Notes: generated by a model from the sequence alone, not told the origin. A stretch of DNA of 38,517 nucleotides from Candidatus Prevotella equi (GCA_018065145.1 JAGHTW010000155.1:1-38517), one strand, 5' to 3'; numbered from the stretch's first letter, positions 1-8,799 are shown. Program-made: numbers and translations.

Positions 1-101
1 CAGACAGAAAAAGGGATCAGGACGTATGGGCAGACGCTTGAACAAAACACAAGCTTAAACGAGACGCAGCGTCTTGAATACTTAGAGGAAGAGCTTATTG
101 A
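1..101. repeat. Terminal direct repeat, exact copy of 38417-38517 (circular-contig overlap)
   Basis: Both ends read cagacagaaaaagggatcagg...gaggaagagcttattga; 101 bp identical by eye; an ORF continues in frame across the junction. Confidence 0.95.
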
Positions 102-165
102 TGCGCTTATGTATATTGAGCATATCAAGGCAGGATTGAAAAGTCAGACTGATGACGGAAAGTAA
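1..165 (+). CDS. MazG-like / phage nucleotide pyrophosphohydrolase-like protein, 3' part (5' part at 38378-38517)
   Basis: In-frame continuation of MGYWENICEMQKKQTEKGIRTYGQTLEQNTSLNETQRLEYLEEELIDALMYIEHIKAGLKSQTDDGK*; YLEEELIDALMYIEHIK resembles the MazG-like helix motif. Confidence 0.6.
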   Translation, partial: QTEKGIRTYGQTLEQNTSLNETQRLEYLEEELIDALMYIEHIKAGLKSQTDDGK

Positions 166-181
166 TATATGAGGTGCAGCC

Positions 182-472
182 GTGAGGACTAGATATAAAA
201 AATATACTGACTACGGATTGACACAAGATGAAGTACGAGAGACATATGACTGGTTAAATACGCTTGCTGGAAGCGATTTAGAGATAGTTAAAGATATCAT
301 GGTGAACGAATTACCACCAAGCATCGGAGAGTACGTATTTATGGCCTTAACGCAGCGTAAAGGGTATTACAAACTGTACCACTTAGGTCTTGACTACTGC
401 AAAAGCGATTTCTACGGGTACAAGCGCAAAGGATTGTCTATAGCAAACACCTATATGAAAGGCGCTGAATAA
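182..472 (+). CDS. Hypothetical phage protein
   Basis: 96-aa ORF, GTG start after a gaggtg RBS-like sequence, followed by a terminator. Confidence 0.7.
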   Translation: MRTRYKKYTDYGLTQDEVRETYDWLNTLAGSDLEIVKDIMVNELPPSIGEYVFMALTQRKGYYKLYHLGLDYCKSDFYGYKRKGLSIANTYMKGAE

Positions 473-480
473 ACACACGA

Positions 481-511
481 AAAAGCACGGAAACAAACGC
501 CGTGCTTTTTT
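481..511 (+). terminator. Rho-independent terminator
   Basis: AAAAGCACGG-aaacaaacg-CCGTGCTTTTTT. Confidence 0.85.
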
Positions 512-523
512 GCTGAAAAAGTA

Positions 524-552
524 TTGACATTATGTATATACTGGTATATAAA
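524..552 (+). promoter_or_regulatory. Sigma-A-type promoter
   Basis: TTGACA (524-529), 17-bp spacer, TATAAA (547-552), then an AAAGGAGG RBS and ATG at 583. Confidence 0.7.
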
Positions 553-582
553 TATATTATAATATTAAAGGAGGTACATGAT

Positions 583-945
583 ATGAAGTACTATTACAAC
601 GGAAAACTCGTAAGAACAAGTGAAAAACATATTTACACAAATGCAGTAATTGACAAGAGCAATGGAAAATGCATGGGATGCAGAAAAAACTATGAGCTGT
701 GCGTTGCTTACATTGAAAGCGAAATAAGTCGTTATAATGGATACATCAAATTCGTGAATGAAGCAATACATGCTATAAACGAAGGGAAAAGCGGATACTA
801 TTACAGATTCAGCGGACAGAAAAAATATCATGTATTCAAAGAGGGCGATACATTAGAGCACTATGAGGATCTTATGAACATGTACAGATCAAATCTGGAT
901 CACATAATAAACAATTACGAAGTTGTTGAACTGGAGAGCAAATAA
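583..945 (+). CDS. Hypothetical protein
   Basis: ATG 583 preceded by aaaggaggtacatgat; the track's 532 start lies in the promoter region. Confidence 0.7.
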   Translation: MKYYYNGKLVRTSEKHIYTNAVIDKSNGKCMGCRKNYELCVAYIESEISRYNGYIKFVNEAIHAINEGKSGYYYRFSGQKKYHVFKEGDTLEHYEDLMNMYRSNLDHIINNYEVVELESK

Positions 946-955
946 CTTTAAACCT

Positions 956-980
956 TGCTGGTGGAAAGGTAAAACCAGCA
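956..980 (+). promoter_or_regulatory. Intergenic hairpin just upstream of an RBS
   Basis: TGCTGGT-ggaaaggtaaa-ACCAGCA, followed by gaaggagacaatATG; no T-tract. Confidence 0.4.
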
Positions 981-992
981 GAAGGAGACAAT

Positions 993-1169
993 ATGAGAGT
1001 TACAGCAGATATTATCTATAAGCAGTACATTGATGCGCTTACAGACGACGCGTGGGAGGCTATTCCTGAAGAACTTAAAACAAGATTAGATAGTGCAAAG
1101 AACATTGATGAAATGATTGATGCACTGGCAGAAATTGAGAAATATTTTGACGAAATGTGGGAGGGTTAA
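993..1169 (+). CDS. Hypothetical 58-aa protein
   Basis: MRVTADIIYKQYIDALTDDAWEAIPEELKTRLDSAKNIDEMIDALAEIEKYFDEMWEG*, RBS gaaggag. Confidence 0.65.
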   Translation: MRVTADIIYKQYIDALTDDAWEAIPEELKTRLDSAKNIDEMIDALAEIEKYFDEMWEG

Positions 1170-1170
1170 T

Positions 1171-1350
1171 ATGGCAAAGGTTTACAGAAAACGCATTGAG
1201 ATCTGTTTGAACGAGAGGGAGTACAAATTTCTTGAATGGCTGGCAGATAGAGACGACGAAACATTCCAGCAAGAGCTGCAGCAGTTGTTCTATCTGCAGT
1301 TGCGTGAGGAAATGGATCTGTATGAGGATGAGATGAAGGAAGGTTTGTAA
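1171..1350 (+). CDS. Hypothetical 59-aa protein
   Basis: ATG 1171 after gggagggtt; overlaps the next ORF by one base. Confidence 0.65.
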   Translation: MAKVYRKRIEICLNEREYKFLEWLADRDDETFQQELQQLFYLQLREEMDLYEDEMKEGL

Positions 1351-1535
1351 TGGGGGCAAAGTACACAGATGCGCAGCACGCGGCAACAAACGCGTACAGA
1401 AGCGCCAGAGCACAGATCACTATATCTGTGACAAAGGAAGAAAAAGAGCTTATAGATCAGAATGCGAGGGATGCAGGAAAGAGTGTAAAGCAGTATCTCG
1501 TTGATCTGGCAAAAGCAGATGTGGAGCACGTGTAG
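1350..1535 (+). CDS. Ribbon-helix-helix / Arc-like small DNA-binding protein
   Basis: ARAQITISVTKEEKELIDQNARDAGKSVKQYLVDLAKA has an RHH-like pattern. Confidence 0.6.
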   Translation: MGAKYTDAQHAATNAYRSARAQITISVTKEEKELIDQNARDAGKSVKQYLVDLAKADVEHV

Positions 1536-1552
1536 GTACGTGCTCCTTTTTT
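1523..1552 (+). terminator. Rho-independent terminator
   Basis: GGAGCACGT-gtaggt-ACGTGCTCC-TTTTTT; the RHH stop codon is in the loop. Confidence 0.9.
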
Positions 1553-1560
1553 GTTGCATA

Positions 1561-1599
1561 AAAGGTGCGTACTTTTTGGATTTTTAACTGTTCTATAAT
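1561..1599 (+). promoter_or_regulatory. Putative phage promoter, copy 1 (25-bp box + 8 nt + TATAAT)
   Basis: AAAGGTGCGTACTTTTTGGATTTTT-aactgttc-TATAAT; 24/25 identical to 12008-12032 with the same spacing to a -10 box. Confidence 0.7.
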
Positions 1600-1632
1600 G
1601 GAATATGACGGAGTATATCCGAAGGAGACAAG

Positions 1633-2670
1633 ATGCAGATTATCGAGAAAAAGCTAACAGATATTATACCATATGAGAAAAATCCGAGAAAAAATGATGC
1701 TGCTGTGCAGTACGTTGCAAACAGCATTAAGCAGTTCGGATTTAAAGTACCTATAGTGATTGATAAAAACGGCGTGATTGTTGCAGGACATACGCGCCAT
1801 AAAGCCGCAAATAAGCTTGGAATGGAAACAGTGCCATGCATTATAGCGGACGATTTATCAGAAGAACAAATAAAGGCTTTTAGAATCGCTGACAACAAAG
1901 TATCAGAGCAGGCAGAGTGGGATGAAGCTTTATTGATGGACGAAATTGAGGATCTGATTGAGTTTGATATGACTGATTACGGATTCGATTTTGTTGACAT
2001 TTTTGATATTGAGGAAGAGCACAAGAAAAACGCTGACGATACACAAAACAGGGTTGAAAACATAGAAAACCTTGCACTCGGTCAATTTGATGGCGAGGGT
2101 TATTACGATATTCCAAAGCTAAAACCAGTTTATGAGCTTCCAGAAATAAAGGAATGGATAGGTTTTAACTATGTATTGTCAGACGAAGATCCAACTGGAA
2201 AAGGTGTGCATTTCTTTATAGATGATTACCAGTTTGAACGTATATGGTCAAATCCTGAAAAATACGTTGAAAAACTCAAACAGTACGCTGCAGTTGCTAC
2301 ACCAGACTTTTCCCCGTATGGAGATATGCCAAACGCGCTGCAGATCTACAATCATTACCGAAAACACTGGGTAGGCGCTTTTTTACAAGAGCGTGGGGTT
2401 AAAGTAATCCCCACTATCCGCTGCAGTTCAGACAGAAGAAGCCTTGACTGGTATTTAGACGGAGAACCGCATGGCGGAATAGTAATAATTAGCTCCATGT
2501 GGGTAAATGATGAAAAGAAAGACAGGGTACTGGAAGAATACACAAAGATGTATGAGACATTAAAGCCTGCAAAGGTAATTATTTACGGCAAAAAAGTAGA
2601 CTGGCTGTATGGCAATGTTGAGTATATACCAAACTTTACGCAAAAAAGGTGGGGCGAAAACAATGGATAA
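1633..2670 (+). CDS. ParB/Srx N-terminal domain protein with a C-terminal DUF4417-like region
   Basis: N-term DIIPYEKNPRKNDAAVQYVANSIKQFGFKVPIVIDKNGVIVAGHTRHKAA is ParB-like; C-terminal half is a separate domain. Confidence 0.75.
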   Translation: MQIIEKKLTDIIPYEKNPRKNDAAVQYVANSIKQFGFKVPIVIDKNGVIVAGHTRHKAANKLGMETVPCIIADDLSEEQIKAFRIADNKVSEQAEWDEALLMDEIEDLIEFDMTDYGFDFVDIFDIEEEHKKNADDTQNRVENIENLALGQFDGEGYYDIPKLKPVYELPEIKEWIGFNYVLSDEDPTGKGVHFFIDDYQFERIWSNPEKYVEKLKQYAAVATPDFSPYGDMPNALQIYNHYRKHWVGAFLQERGVKVIPTIRCSSDRRSLDWYLDGEPHGGIVIISSMWVNDEKKDRVLEEYTKMYETLKPAKVIIYGKKVDWLYGNVEYIPNFTQKRWGENNG

Positions 2671-3040
2671 GGAAACACGCGGCGGCAGAAGAGTTAGAAA
2701 AAGAAAAAATGAGATTGTAAGAGCAATAATAACACTTGACAGTGGACATGTGATTGAATACGAAATCAAAAATGGATCAATTTACAGAGTTGATGGTTTA
2801 GAGATTGAAGAGGTTGAAACTACACTAAGCATTGATCAGATATTGCAAAATGCAAGATCAATGGGAAGTACAGTTGAAACATTTAACGCAAAGCAAGATA
2901 AGGAACTTCAAGAAAAAAGAAAGAAAGACCGTGAAGAAACTAATGAGTTTTTAAATGCGCACGATGTACAGAATAAAACAATGAAGCGCGGCACAAAAAT
3001 GAACAAAATCGCAAACAGACGAAGAAATAGGAGGCGATAA
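2663..3040 (+). CDS. Hypothetical basic phage protein
   Basis: Start at ATG 2663 (MDKETRGGRRVRKRK...), overlapping the upstream stop; C-term KMNKIANRRRNRRR. Confidence 0.6.
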   Translation: MDKETRGGRRVRKRKNEIVRAIITLDSGHVIEYEIKNGSIYRVDGLEIEEVETTLSIDQILQNARSMGSTVETFNAKQDKELQEKRKKDREETNEFLNAHDVQNKTMKRGTKMNKIANRRRNRRR

Positions 3041-3042
3041 TC

Positions 3043-3711
3043 GTGGATAAAGATAAAAGAAAAGGCAAGAGAAAACTTAAGAACTCACAGGGCGAAGACG
3101 TAAAGATCAGAAAAGAACAGGATGTCTGGTCTGAAAGACATAATCCGAGCCAAGAAGCAGCGGTTGATCAGATCCTGACTGGTACGCGTGACATGAACGA
3201 CGAATACGGAATAATGGATAATGTTGACACTGTAAGTATTGCAGATATGGATAAAATCAATGTAATTGCATTTTACGACAACGAAGCAAACAAAATGGTA
3301 GTAAACAGAGCATTTACAGACATTGACGGAATTGAAGCTGCATACGCAGATTGCGTGGAAAAAGGATACCATCCTGCGCTTGGAGACAAGAGCGCTCTCT
3401 CTGCAGTTACGGCGCACGAGCTGGGGCATGCACTTGCTGACAAGATCAACGAAGCAAGAATGGCAAAAGGCGGCGGTGCAGAGGCAAATGAGCAGATCGT
3501 AAGAGATGCCTTCAATTCAATGGGAAGAAAAGATAAGTCACAGAGGGCACTGGATAAGGCGCGCGCTGGTATTAGTGGTTATGCAACAGAAAACTATCAC
3601 GAAACAGTCGCCGAATCAGTTGCTGACGTATACTGCAATGGCAAAAAAGCAAACAAATTTAGTCAGGCAGTAGTTAAGAGATTAAAAGAAGTAATGCAGG
3701 CCGAGTTATAA
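3043..3711 (+). CDS. Putative zinc metallopeptidase (HExxH)
   Basis: AVTAHELGHALADKINEAR plus downstream YATENYHETVAESVADVY. Confidence 0.6.
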   Translation: MDKDKRKGKRKLKNSQGEDVKIRKEQDVWSERHNPSQEAAVDQILTGTRDMNDEYGIMDNVDTVSIADMDKINVIAFYDNEANKMVVNRAFTDIDGIEAAYADCVEKGYHPALGDKSALSAVTAHELGHALADKINEARMAKGGGAEANEQIVRDAFNSMGRKDKSQRALDKARAGISGYATENYHETVAESVADVYCNGKKANKFSQAVVKRLKEVMQAEL

Positions 3712-3732
3712 AAAATAAAGGAGGACAAAAAA

Positions 3733-3873
3733 ATGGCAACAAAGAACACAGGAAGCAAGTCTAAGGGCGGATACGTAGAACCGACAAGTTATTTCTCAAA
3801 GGATCAGAGAAAGAAATATGGCCTCGGTGAATACGCAAAGAAAACCACAACAAAGAAAAGCGGCAAAAAATAA
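3733..3873 (+). CDS. Small basic phage protein, 46 aa
   Basis: MATKNTGSKSKGGYVEPTSYFSKDQRKKYGLGEYAKKTTTKKSGKK*, RBS aaaggagg. Confidence 0.6.
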   Translation: MATKNTGSKSKGGYVEPTSYFSKDQRKKYGLGEYAKKTTTKKSGKK

Positions 3874-3885
3874 GGTGGTGATATA

Positions 3886-5469
3886 TTGGCAAACGAAGCG
3901 AATTTGATACCACAGGCGCATAAAATAACCGTAGAAGAGGCGTCGAAAGGCGGCAAAGCTTCGGTTGAAGCGCGCAGAAAGAAAAAAACAATGTCAGCGC
4001 TTGCCAGTATGATGATCAATGCAAGCCTAGAAGGAAAAGCAAAAGAATCAATACGGGATCAGTACGGAATAGCAGACGATGATATAACAGTCGCGTCTGC
4101 TATGATGGCTGGACAGATTAAGGCGGCCATGAAGGGCGATTCAAGGGCTTTTGGAATTATTGGCGCACTTGCACAGCAGGAAGAAGAGAAGAAAGCCAGA
4201 GAAGAGGCTGCGCAGGCTGCATTGTTAAAAAAGACATATCACATGGATTTAGACATGATTCCTGACAATTTCCATGCGCTTATACGTGATATAAGAGGGA
4301 AAAAACATCAGGAATATGTGTTTGAGGGTGGGCGTGGTAGCACTAAGTCATCAGACATATCACAGATAATTATTGAACTGATGCGGAATTATCACGACAT
4401 TCATTGTGTAGTTGTTCGTAAGGTGGGAAACACGCTGAAAGACTCAGTGTATTCTAAGCTAAAATGGGCGATAGGAATGCAGAATTTCACAGAGGAATTT
4501 GACGCGCATAAATCTCCTTTGGAAATTACTCTAAAGGCAACAGGCCAGAAAATATACTTCAGAGGCGCAGACGAACCAGAAAAGATAAAATCAATTTCAC
4601 CTGAATTTGGCTATATTGCAATTATATGGTTCGAAGAATTGGATCAGTTTAACGGGGAAGAGGAAGTGCGAAATATTACGCAGTCAGCTATTCGAGGTGG
4701 CGAACTTGCGTGGATATTTAAGTCATTTAATCCGCCAAAAACTGCAAACAACTGGGCGAATAGGTATGTGCAGATACCAAAAGCAAACATGGTTGTGCAT
4801 CATTCGACATATCTGGAAGTCCCTCCTGAATGGCTGGGCAAGCCTTTTATCGAAGAAGCAGAACACCTTAAAGAGGTAAATCCAGAGGCATATGAGCACG
4901 AATATTTAGGCATACCAAACGGAAACGGCGGAAACGTATTTGAATATCTGGAGATCAGAGAAATTACGGACGATGAAATAAAAGGCTTTGATAGAATTTA
5001 TCAAGGCCAAGACTGGGGATGGTTTCCTGATCCTGCAGCTTTTATCAGGTTGGCATACATGCCAGCGCAGGACATGATAGTTTTGATAGACGAGCATTAC
5101 GTAAACAAGACGCCGAACAAAGAAAACGCCGAGTGGATTTTGCAGCAGGGGTACAATGACTATGATATCATATGCGACTCTGCAGAAAAGAAATCTGTAA
5201 ACGACTATAGAGATTTAGGACTGCCTGCAAAAGCGGCCATAAAAGGCGCAGGAAGCGTTGAATATGGCATGAAATGGCTTCAGGGCAGGAGAATTGTTAT
5301 TGATCCGAACAGGACGCCGCATGCATATCAAGAGTTTACGCAGTATGAGTATGAACGCGACAAAGAAGGTAATCCTATAAGCGGTTATCCAGACGCAAAC
5401 AATCATTTGATAGATGCCACAAGATATGCTCTTGAAAGATTCTGCAACAAGAGAGGAAATATTGCATAA
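3886..5469 (+). CDS. Terminase large subunit with N-terminal small-subunit-like extension
   Basis: Walker A-like FEGGRGSTKSSDIS, IIWFEELDQF acidic motif, C-terminal nuclease-like YDIICDSAEKKS; N-terminal KGGKASVEARRKKK region. TTG start with aaggtggtg RBS. Confidence 0.9.
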   Translation: MANEANLIPQAHKITVEEASKGGKASVEARRKKKTMSALASMMINASLEGKAKESIRDQYGIADDDITVASAMMAGQIKAAMKGDSRAFGIIGALAQQEEEKKAREEAAQAALLKKTYHMDLDMIPDNFHALIRDIRGKKHQEYVFEGGRGSTKSSDISQIIIELMRNYHDIHCVVVRKVGNTLKDSVYSKLKWAIGMQNFTEEFDAHKSPLEITLKATGQKIYFRGADEPEKIKSISPEFGYIAIIWFEELDQFNGEEEVRNITQSAIRGGELAWIFKSFNPPKTANNWANRYVQIPKANMVVHHSTYLEVPPEWLGKPFIEEAEHLKEVNPEAYEHEYLGIPNGNGGNVFEYLEIREITDDEIKGFDRIYQGQDWGWFPDPAAFIRLAYMPAQDMIVLIDEHYVNKTPNKENAEWILQQGYNDYDIICDSAEKKSVNDYRDLGLPAKAAIKGAGSVEYGMKWLQGRRIVIDPNRTPHAYQEFTQYEYERDKEGNPISGYPDANNHLIDATRYALERFCNKRGNIA

Positions 5470-6881
5470 TGAGTATTCTGAAGACAATAAAAGGATGGAT
5501 AGCAGGTATGTTCAAAGGAAAAGCAAAAGAACTATTTGACATTGAAACAATAACAACTGCAAAAATGGATAGTTTTGTCAGACAGTGTGTGAGAATATAT
5601 CAAGGCACTCCTGACTGGCTGGATGATGACGACGAAATAAAAACGATCAATTTTGCAGAGGTAATCTGCGCAGAGACGGCACGGCTTGCGACGTTGGCAA
5701 TCGGCGTAAGAGTTGACGGTAGCAGCCGAGCAGAGTATCTGCAGAAGCAGATTGACAAAGTATATTACAGCCTGCGCACGTGGGTTGAGTACGGCCTCGC
5801 ATACGGTACAATTGTATTAAAACCATCAACAGATGGAGTTGAGTTGTTCACAAATGAAAGATGTATTTTGACAGACAGAGACGGCGACAATGTAACGGGC
5901 GCTGTATTTGTTTTTAATGAAGAAGCAAATGACGTATATTATACGCGCTTAGAGTATCACAGATTCGCTGAAGATGGCGCATACCTGATTGATAATAAGT
6001 GCTTCAAAGGAAAAGCAGAAAACGACATGCGCGAAGCGGTAGGAATTGATCAAACACCGTGGGCAGGTCTTTTAGAGTCAGCAAGAATTGACAATCTTGA
6101 AAAGCCTTTGTTTGCGGTATTCAGAACGCCAAACGCAAACAATATTGAGCTTGACAGTGTGCAGGGAATGCCTATATTTGCAACAGCAATTGAGGAACTA
6201 AAAGATCTTGATATCGCATACAGCAGAAACGCAACAGAAATAAACGACTCAAAAAGAACCGTGCTTATGGATGCGGATAAGCTTTTCCCGTTTGGCAGGA
6301 TGTCAGATATTGCAGCGCTTGACAAAACAATCGCTACTGATCGCATGCGTGATAAGATGGGAATGCCAAAATATGTCAGAATGGTTGAGGGTGACGGAAA
6401 CACTGGATTCTATCAAGAAATCAATCCTACACTCAACACCGTAACAAGAGAAGAGGGCATAAATTTCCTGCTATCAGTAATTGGATTCAAATGCGGATTC
6501 AGTAATGGTTATTTTGTATTAGATCAGAAGACTGGCATGGTTACTGCAACTCAGGTTGAAAGTGACGACAGAAGAACAATTCAGACAATCAAAGACGTAA
6601 GAGACAAACTGCAGAAATGTATTGAGGATCTTGTTTATGGTATGGATATCATGGCGGATCTGTATTTCTTAGCACCAGTCGGCGAGTATGAACTTATATT
6701 CGACTTCGGAGACATTACGTATAACAGAGAAGAAGATCGAAGCAGATGGTGGAGCTATGTAATGAGCAACAAAGTTCCTGCGTGGATGTTCTTTGTAAAA
6801 TTCGAGGGAATGACAGAGGAAGACGCGAAAGCAATGGTATCGGAAGCGACTCCCAAAGAAGAGGGATTATTTCCTGAATAA
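5469..6881 (+). CDS. Portal protein (SPP1-type)
   Basis: 470-aa protein directly after terminase; portal-like sequence and position. Confidence 0.85.
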   Translation: MSILKTIKGWIAGMFKGKAKELFDIETITTAKMDSFVRQCVRIYQGTPDWLDDDDEIKTINFAEVICAETARLATLAIGVRVDGSSRAEYLQKQIDKVYYSLRTWVEYGLAYGTIVLKPSTDGVELFTNERCILTDRDGDNVTGAVFVFNEEANDVYYTRLEYHRFAEDGAYLIDNKCFKGKAENDMREAVGIDQTPWAGLLESARIDNLEKPLFAVFRTPNANNIELDSVQGMPIFATAIEELKDLDIAYSRNATEINDSKRTVLMDADKLFPFGRMSDIAALDKTIATDRMRDKMGMPKYVRMVEGDGNTGFYQEINPTLNTVTREEGINFLLSVIGFKCGFSNGYFVLDQKTGMVTATQVESDDRRTIQTIKDVRDKLQKCIEDLVYGMDIMADLYFLAPVGEYELIFDFGDITYNREEDRSRWWSYVMSNKVPAWMFFVKFEGMTEEDAKAMVSEATPKEEGLFPE

Positions 6882-7024
6882 GTGAATATGGCCATTTTAT
6901 ACTTTCTTTCATAATGTATGACTTCAAATAACCTATCAATCACTTGATTTTGCGCCGCCAGAGGTGTGAGTTGTTCCAGCAACGAGAATAGGCTGGCTGG
7001 TCTCCTTTCTAAAAGAGGTGAAAT

Positions 7025-7519
7025 ATGGGAAGAGTACACAGTTTTTTTGATAAGATTTTTCATAAGTACAATTTCAAACGGACGGGAAATGGCTTCAATA
7101 TAGTTATGAACTATACGCCGCTGGGAATCGCACTGGATCGCGCCCAGCTTGCTCTTGATTCGCAAGTATGGGCAGATATGCAGCAGTACATGCCATTTGC
7201 AACAGGCAACCTGATCAGGCAGACAAATACACTCAATCAGACAGTTTTGGGCACTGGTAAAGTGTACAAATATGATCCAAACGTAGAATATGCGCATTAC
7301 ATGTATGAAGGAATTCTGTACGTCGATCCAGTTTATAGAATCGGCGGATTTTACTCACCTGATTACGGTTTCTGGTCTCGCGCAGGCGTTACAAAAGTAC
7401 CGTCTTCAAGAGGCCTAAATTATACGAATCCTAAAGCAAAACCGCACTGGGATGAAGAGGCAATCAAGAACCATTCAAATGAATGGCTGGCGATTGTAAA
7501 AAAGGAGCTTAATAAATGA
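7025..7519 (+). CDS. Minor capsid protein
   Basis: 164 aa, between portal and minor capsid 2; RBS agaggtgaaat. Confidence 0.65.
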   Translation: MGRVHSFFDKIFHKYNFKRTGNGFNIVMNYTPLGIALDRAQLALDSQVWADMQQYMPFATGNLIRQTNTLNQTVLGTGKVYKYDPNVEYAHYMYEGILYVDPVYRIGGFYSPDYGFWSRAGVTKVPSSRGLNYTNPKAKPHWDEEAIKNHSNEWLAIVKKELNK

Positions 7520-8799
7520 TTACTCCTAAATTCTTAGATGAGATAATCGAAGCGACACGGGCAGCAGTCAATAAAATGAACAATCTGTTTATCGTTTTGA
7601 TTGTAAAGAGCATTTGCGCAGCGTTTAAGGCTGGAGAAGATAGACTTCTGACGCCCAGCACAATAAAAAACATAGGCAAACTGCTTAAAAGCGGCATGAA
7701 TGTTGATGATGTGCAAAAGATCATAGAAAAGCAAATGCCGTCCATAAAAAAAGAGATCAGAAAAGCATTCATGCAGTCAGCAAAGGAAATATCAGCGCAT
7801 AACAGCGAGATAGAAGAGCAGATGGTGCAGAATGCAAGGCTGGATGTTAAGCTGCCAAATACAACAGTGGAGGGTATTCCGACAAACCCTGCAGCGCTTA
7901 ACATGACAGTGCATGAAATAAGGGTGCTAGAGGCCGCGTACAGGCGTACAAACGGCACAGTCAATAATATATCCAATTCCATTGCTCCTGCTGTATATGA
8001 GGCTTATACGCAAGCGTGCGATACAGCTATTTTGTCTATACAGAGTGGCAGATCACCTGCACAGGCAATAATGGACGCAGTAGAGGAAGCAACAAAGAAC
8101 GGAATAAAGGTTATCGAGTACAATTCAGGCCGCAAAGACAGTGTAGATGTCGCAATTGCCAGAGCAGTAAGAACTGGAGTGAATCAGGCAAACAGTGAGA
8201 TTATACTTACCAGATGCGCTGAGCTGGGCATTCAGTACGTCAAAGTAAGTCAACACAGAGGCGCAAGAGTTACCCACAAAAACGATTTTACAGATCATTC
8301 TTGGTGGCAGGGCAAAGTTTACAGCCTGAACTGGAACAGTCCTGAGATTTCTGGATTTGTGCACGATGTTCCTGCAGATGATCCGAAATTCGGATACATG
8401 CAGGAGATAAAAACAAAGTATCTGCAAGCACCAAAGGAATTTGATTTTCCTGACTTTGTAAAGACTTGCGGATATGGGCGCATAGAAGGAATTATAGGTA
8501 TAAATTGCCGTCACACTTTTCAGGCGTGGCTTCCAGAATACAATAAAATCACTGCAGAACCGATTGATCCAGAGGACAACGAAAAGCGGTTCAAACTGGA
8601 ACAGAAGCAGCGATCAATGGAAAGAGCAATGCGCGCTTTAAGGCGTGAAATAGAGGCATTTGAAGCGATAGAACCGCAAACAAAGGATACAAAAGATAAA
8701 ATCTCCGAAAGAAAGAGGAAACTGAAACAGATGGGCGCTGAGTTGATGCAATTCTGCAAAGAAAACTCATTGCCGTACTTTTCTGAAAGAATAAGATAA
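7516..8799 (+). CDS. Phage minor capsid protein 2 family
   Basis: 427 aa; AIARAVRTGVNQANSEI...VSQHRGAR...YGRIEGIIGINCRHTFQAW is typical of phage minor capsid/head morphogenesis proteins. Confidence 0.85.
   Translation: MITPKFLDEIIEATRAAVNKMNNLFIVLIVKSICAAFKAGEDRLLTPSTIKNIGKLLKSGMNVDDVQKIIEKQMPSIKKEIRKAFMQSAKEISAHNSEIEEQMVQNARLDVKLPNTTVEGIPTNPAALNMTVHEIRVLEAAYRRTNGTVNNISNSIAPAVYEAYTQACDTAILSIQSGRSPAQAIMDAVEEATKNGIKVIEYNSGRKDSVDVAIARAVRTGVNQANSEIILTRCAELGIQYVKVSQHRGARVTHKNDFTDHSWWQGKVYSLNWNSPEISGFVHDVPADDPKFGYMQEIKTKYLQAPKEFDFPDFVKTCGYGRIEGIIGINCRHTFQAWLPEYNKITAEPIDPEDNEKRFKLEQKQRSMERAMRALRREIEAFEAIEPQTKDTKDKISERKRKLKQMGAELMQFCKENSLPYFSERIR

Noticed and set aside
6755-7297. 180-aa minus-strand ORF
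   Set aside because: Most of it is antisense to portal and minor capsid genes; only the intergenic part is kept as a low-score observation.
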